A DNA stretch of 64,000 nucleotides, taken from positions 62,001-126,000 of the forward strand of contig CABHOY010000075.1 in the NCBI GenBank assembly GCA_902168105.1, given 5' to 3'. Positions 62,901 to 64,000 of this stretch are shown here, one piece after another. Under the pieces are notes generated by a model that saw only the letters and a program-made list of their open reading frames with translations, made no database searches and was not told the DNA's origin. Made by a program: the position numbers and the translations under genes. The number at the start of each line of letters is the position of its first letter. The stretch's first letter is position 1. The DNA comes from an uncultured Flavihumibacter sp. (GTDB lineage: Bacteria > Bacteroidota > Bacteroidia > Chitinophagales > Chitinophagaceae).

Positions 62901-64000
62901 AGGTACTTATGATTTCTCTGTGAAAGAATTCTACATGGACCCATGGCAGGGCTTTGTGAAAGCGCAGTACCAGTTAGGACTGGGCAGAACAGATGCCAAT
63001 GACAAATGGCTTGTAGGAGATAGCAGTAAAGTAAATGAGTTCGACAATTATATCACAGAGCCTAAACTCAGCCTCCTCGATAAATTCACCGGTCTGGTAG
63101 ATAGCGCGAGAGCAGTAGTGCCAGTAGTTATTCCTCCGGCAGACAGCTCCAACAGAGGTACCCGCTTCTGGGTAGGTTATGGTCACCATGAATTCTTCGG
63201 CGGCAGTAATGATCAGGACATGGTACTGTACCTGAGTGCACAGGAAGCTGCGGATGTAACTGTGAAAGTGAATGGTACAAGCTGGATCAAACGTTACCAC
63301 GTACCGGCGAATACTACCTTATCTACCGACCTGATACCGAAGAATGGCCTGGAAGATGCACGTCTGGCAGCAGAAGGTATTTCCGACAGAGGTATCAGTA
63401 TTGAGAGTGACAAACCGATCGTAGCGTATGCACATATTTATGGTCACCAGTCATCGGGCGCTACCATGCTCCTGCCGGTGGGTACCTACGGATATGAATA
63501 TTACGCACTGGGTTATAGCCAGGTATATGGCAGCAGCGATTATTCATGGGCGTATGTAGTGGCTGATCAGCCAAACACTGTTGTAGAGATCACGCCATCG
63601 GTGCGTACTGCGACAGGACATTCGGCGAACATGCCATTTACAGTGACACTGAACAAGGGAGAGATCTACCAGGTGCTTGGCGGAAGGGTGAGTGATGCAG
63701 TAGGTCTTGACGTAACCGGCACCCGCTTCAGATCAGTACAGAATGCACAGGGTAAATGTTACCCGATAGCGGTATTCTCCGGAAGCAGCCGTACCAGTGT
63801 AAGCTGTGACCCGAGCGGCAGCGGAGGTAATGGAGACAACTTCATCCAACAGTGCTTCCCGTCACAGGCATGGGGCAAACGTTACCTGACAGCGCCTACA
63901 TCTACTGACGATGATCCGAAAACGATGATGGGTAATGTGTACAGGATCATGGTGAAAGATGCAGCAACAAAAGTGAAGATAGACGGAGCGCCGCTTGCAG
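56935..64000 (+). CDS. Giant secreted beta-helix protein with IgGFc-binding-like domain, 3' end missing
   Basis: The frame is open from the ATG at 56935 to the window end, giving at least 2355 residues. A signal peptide (MKRHFTYSFYRGFLLIAVLL...TQAQ) is followed by a beta domain (about 30-215), then three repeat units. Each unit has an Ig-like piece (e.g. LTFQWQSSHNNVTWANIPG) and a right-handed parallel beta-helix built of turns with NNT/NNI (e.g. NNKIYDFHNTGIKL), which starts at residues about 320, 880 and 1435. From about residue 2065 the NRGTRFWVGYGHHEFF and LYLSAQEAADVTVKV segments match the IgGFc-binding family. The C-terminus, which may hold a sorting domain, lies outside the window. Confidence 0.85.
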   Translation, partial: MKRHFTYSFYRGFLLIAVLLMGVQLTQAQTTDIKIGSSTVGNEISFYPCPLQDYRTGARAQYLYLASELHAAGMEAGNISALAFNMLNLRGVGLVEGYVIKIGFVTLNNLEDTRWETVNTQVYGPVNYQPVAGYNKFNFSSAVTWNGLDNIIVEVCSGDPGGSRSSQNPEVAYTELLPFRASHTYSANGAGQCGTTQTTNIGKMNTRPDIMFSWTAAAACTGTPVAGTAHANAADICTTGKAELSLTGVSLASGLTFQWQSSHNNVTWANIPGASLPSYTASQTETTWYRCQVTCTAGSASSTSVAVQVVTPAPVSGVFTINKGVATGGTNFQSFADAVNFIKCGINGSVTFNVVAGSGPYTEQVIIPAITGASATNTITINGNGQELNYLSADGTKQAVLELNGADYVTINNLRIKADGIGWNQYGITVHLTNDADNNTISNCTIISDTQSSDGNYAGIGVTGGATIDDQDARSDNNTFSGNTITGGFYGIVMLGSNATAVMNNRIINNKIYDFHNTGIKLQGTFNALVEGNEVSCPTRTSSWSFAGIELNTLNTKATINGNRISNPYGAAPGKDDPATGIYVNMVVALTGLENKITNNLIYNMNSGDNVIGISCYYSNNIFFFHNTIILDGAVNPGTYETKGFATDNGAGGQVFKNNLIYISRTGTSKKYAIFSDGAGAGLDADKNGYYIEAAATNAFVGFEGQDAATLTQWQALSNRDQASVFAPPLFVDPSTGNYQPRNNVIDNKGGYENVNVDITGASRSNTTPDIGAYEFTPPPCTVPPTPGTATLSRPVVCVNTAVILGASGNSVGVGQTYQWQTATVPAGPFTNFGNVLTGPDSVITATVTRYYRLAVTCSGNTAYSAPVLLTVNPAMAPNTYTINKGALPSATNFTSFTAAADALSCGITGPVVFNVVANSGPYNEQLIIDSIKGSSAVNTVTFNGNGNTIAYSSIVSMERAVVKLRGADHVIIDSLTIDANGTGDYGFGVQLMNDADSNIIRRCNILVSTTEQFGRAAVVINGNDESDRYNVSYCDANLIEKNNIVGGYSGVTLYGGDEYFARNNRILNNKISDFGQYGITMGSTANTTIAGNIISRPTRNAGMSSYNGIFSEFQSGLLIENNKLVNPYGGDPSAYGGFRGIDIEQTRDKVWNNVRNNVIHATGGTGNDVVGIYSSFTDKTNYYHNTIEIESSPEANVIGFTLNGNADSLAFTNNIVSIRSATSRSERIGLNLENASQQILSISHNNIYLKATSASYIGKVDRVGITDIAGWQASPFGVASIGVAPVYADVANGNYAPIISPFDNAGTPVGVLKDIIGVNRNTTKPDLGAYEINIPACTAPPTPGTAVATPTGGLCLGDTVLLDLSGNTKGGTQTYRWQSAKTAAGPWTSIGEWQYLSSLAIPITFENYFRCILVCGTDTVYTAAVHVNMNAALPAGEYTINPALPAGVTNFQSFNKAVEALECGIAGPIVFKVAAGSYNEQVRMHDVAGAGPDARITFRSANNDAASVTLTNASAYDKNYVFALDSAAYVTIKAITMKATDNDYGKVVLLSGPASYDSILNCYIIAPDVINSSTDVAAVVGEDFLGKNIVIKGNAITNGSAGVYLSGVNDQNLSQDHVIDSNIINNSFKWGVFSQYTSRVNITRNHIGLDGDMSNSGYGIYQFESDTAWHINNNIITIVNTVAGDKIYGIYTTWSSTIPSEPLQIEGNKINALTNNKSSLYGLYVEHNEYSSVLNNVSSVQTSAKLAYGLWVLSDANATYYNNTIYNGSPDLSGKTNSAAKLNEDGASNVVVRNNIFYHGAAGIALEMSDEKEENTDYNVLYSTGTVLASTSLYKEATLPAWSARTGQDLHSIYYKPELNLADGSPVVSSPDVWALHGRGVQLPGNDHDIEGQSRPVTLQAGVPDLGAYEFEPTSIPALLTAIPAAPAAGTTQHFMMGSDSVMSITWAAGAPVPTSLNIRRYTGVLPANVPASAEKMYFYNDVDATGTGTYDFSVKEFYMDPWQGFVKAQYQLGLGRTDANDKWLVGDSSKVNEFDNYITEPKLSLLDKFTGLVDSARAVVPVVIPPADSSNRGTRFWVGYGHHEFFGGSNDQDMVLYLSAQEAADVTVKVNGTSWIKRYHVPANTTLSTDLIPKNGLEDARLAAEGISDRGISIESDKPIVAYAHIYGHQSSGATMLLPVGTYGYEYYALGYSQVYGSSDYSWAYVVADQPNTVVEITPSVRTATGHSANMPFTVTLNKGEIYQVLGGRVSDAVGLDVTGTRFRSVQNAQGKCYPIAVFSGSSRTSVSCDPSGSGGNGDNFIQQCFPSQAWGKRYLTAPTSTDDDPKTMMGNVYRIMVKDAATKVKIDGAPLA

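Overview
The window looks like a chromosome segment of a member of the Bacteroidota, most likely a Chitinophaga-like bacterium of the Chitinophagaceae. The signs are SusC/SusD and FecR/TonB-receptor loci, many lipoproteins with a Cys-Ser/Lys-rich start, DUF4397/DUF4302/DUF4254 families, and promoters of the Bacteroidota form (TTTG, 17-20 nt, TAnnTTTG). No rRNA operon, CRISPR array, prophage or complete insertion sequence was seen. Family names come from motif recognition by eye, not from database searches.

Region 1 (1-20.4 kb) is housekeeping. It holds the end of a short-chain dehydrogenase, a nitronate monooxygenase-like enzyme, riboflavin synthase, then rpsU, a Xer recombinase, a hibernation factor, tRNAs Thr-Tyr-Gly-Thr, a degenerate tRNA, tuf, tRNA-Trp, secE, nusG, rplK-rplA-rplJ-rplL, rpoB and rpoC. 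The usual nusG-rplK junction is interrupted by a terminator, a DUF1579 gene, a transglutaminase-like gene and a new promoter in front of rplK.

Region 2 (20.4-34 kb) carries envelope lipoproteins, an OmpH/Skp-like protein and an APC permease. An apparently gene-free 0.8 kb stretch ends in a strong terminator. Next is a FecR anti-sigma factor, an STN-domain TonB receptor, a beta-helix lipoprotein, two further lipoproteins (one a shortened paralogue of the beta-helix protein) and a C-terminal remnant of a third copy. A convergent ECF sigma factor and S41 peptidase close the locus. The sigma factor is not next to the FecR gene, which is unusual.

Region 3 (34-43.7 kb) has DUF4254, a family 9 glycosyltransferase, tRNA-Gln, a thioesterase between an intact and an inverted decayed copy of that tRNA unit, an acyltransferase, a methyltransferase, TerC, a HAD hydrolase and a GH78 rhamnosidase. 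Several short tandem repeats lie between these genes.

Region 4 (43.7-45.6 kb) is the least explained part. Two inverted arms of about 235 bp, each itself a quasi-palindrome, enclose an ORFan and an 18-bp tandem array, with 52-66 bp tandem repeats outside the arms.

Region 5 (45.6-64 kb) holds a secreted propeller-like protein, an overlapping response regulator/histidine kinase pair, and a divergent outer-membrane uptake locus. That locus is SusC, SusD, a zinc metallohydrolase lipoprotein, a DUF4302 lipoprotein and a giant secreted beta-helix protein with an IgGFc-binding-like domain, cut by the window end.
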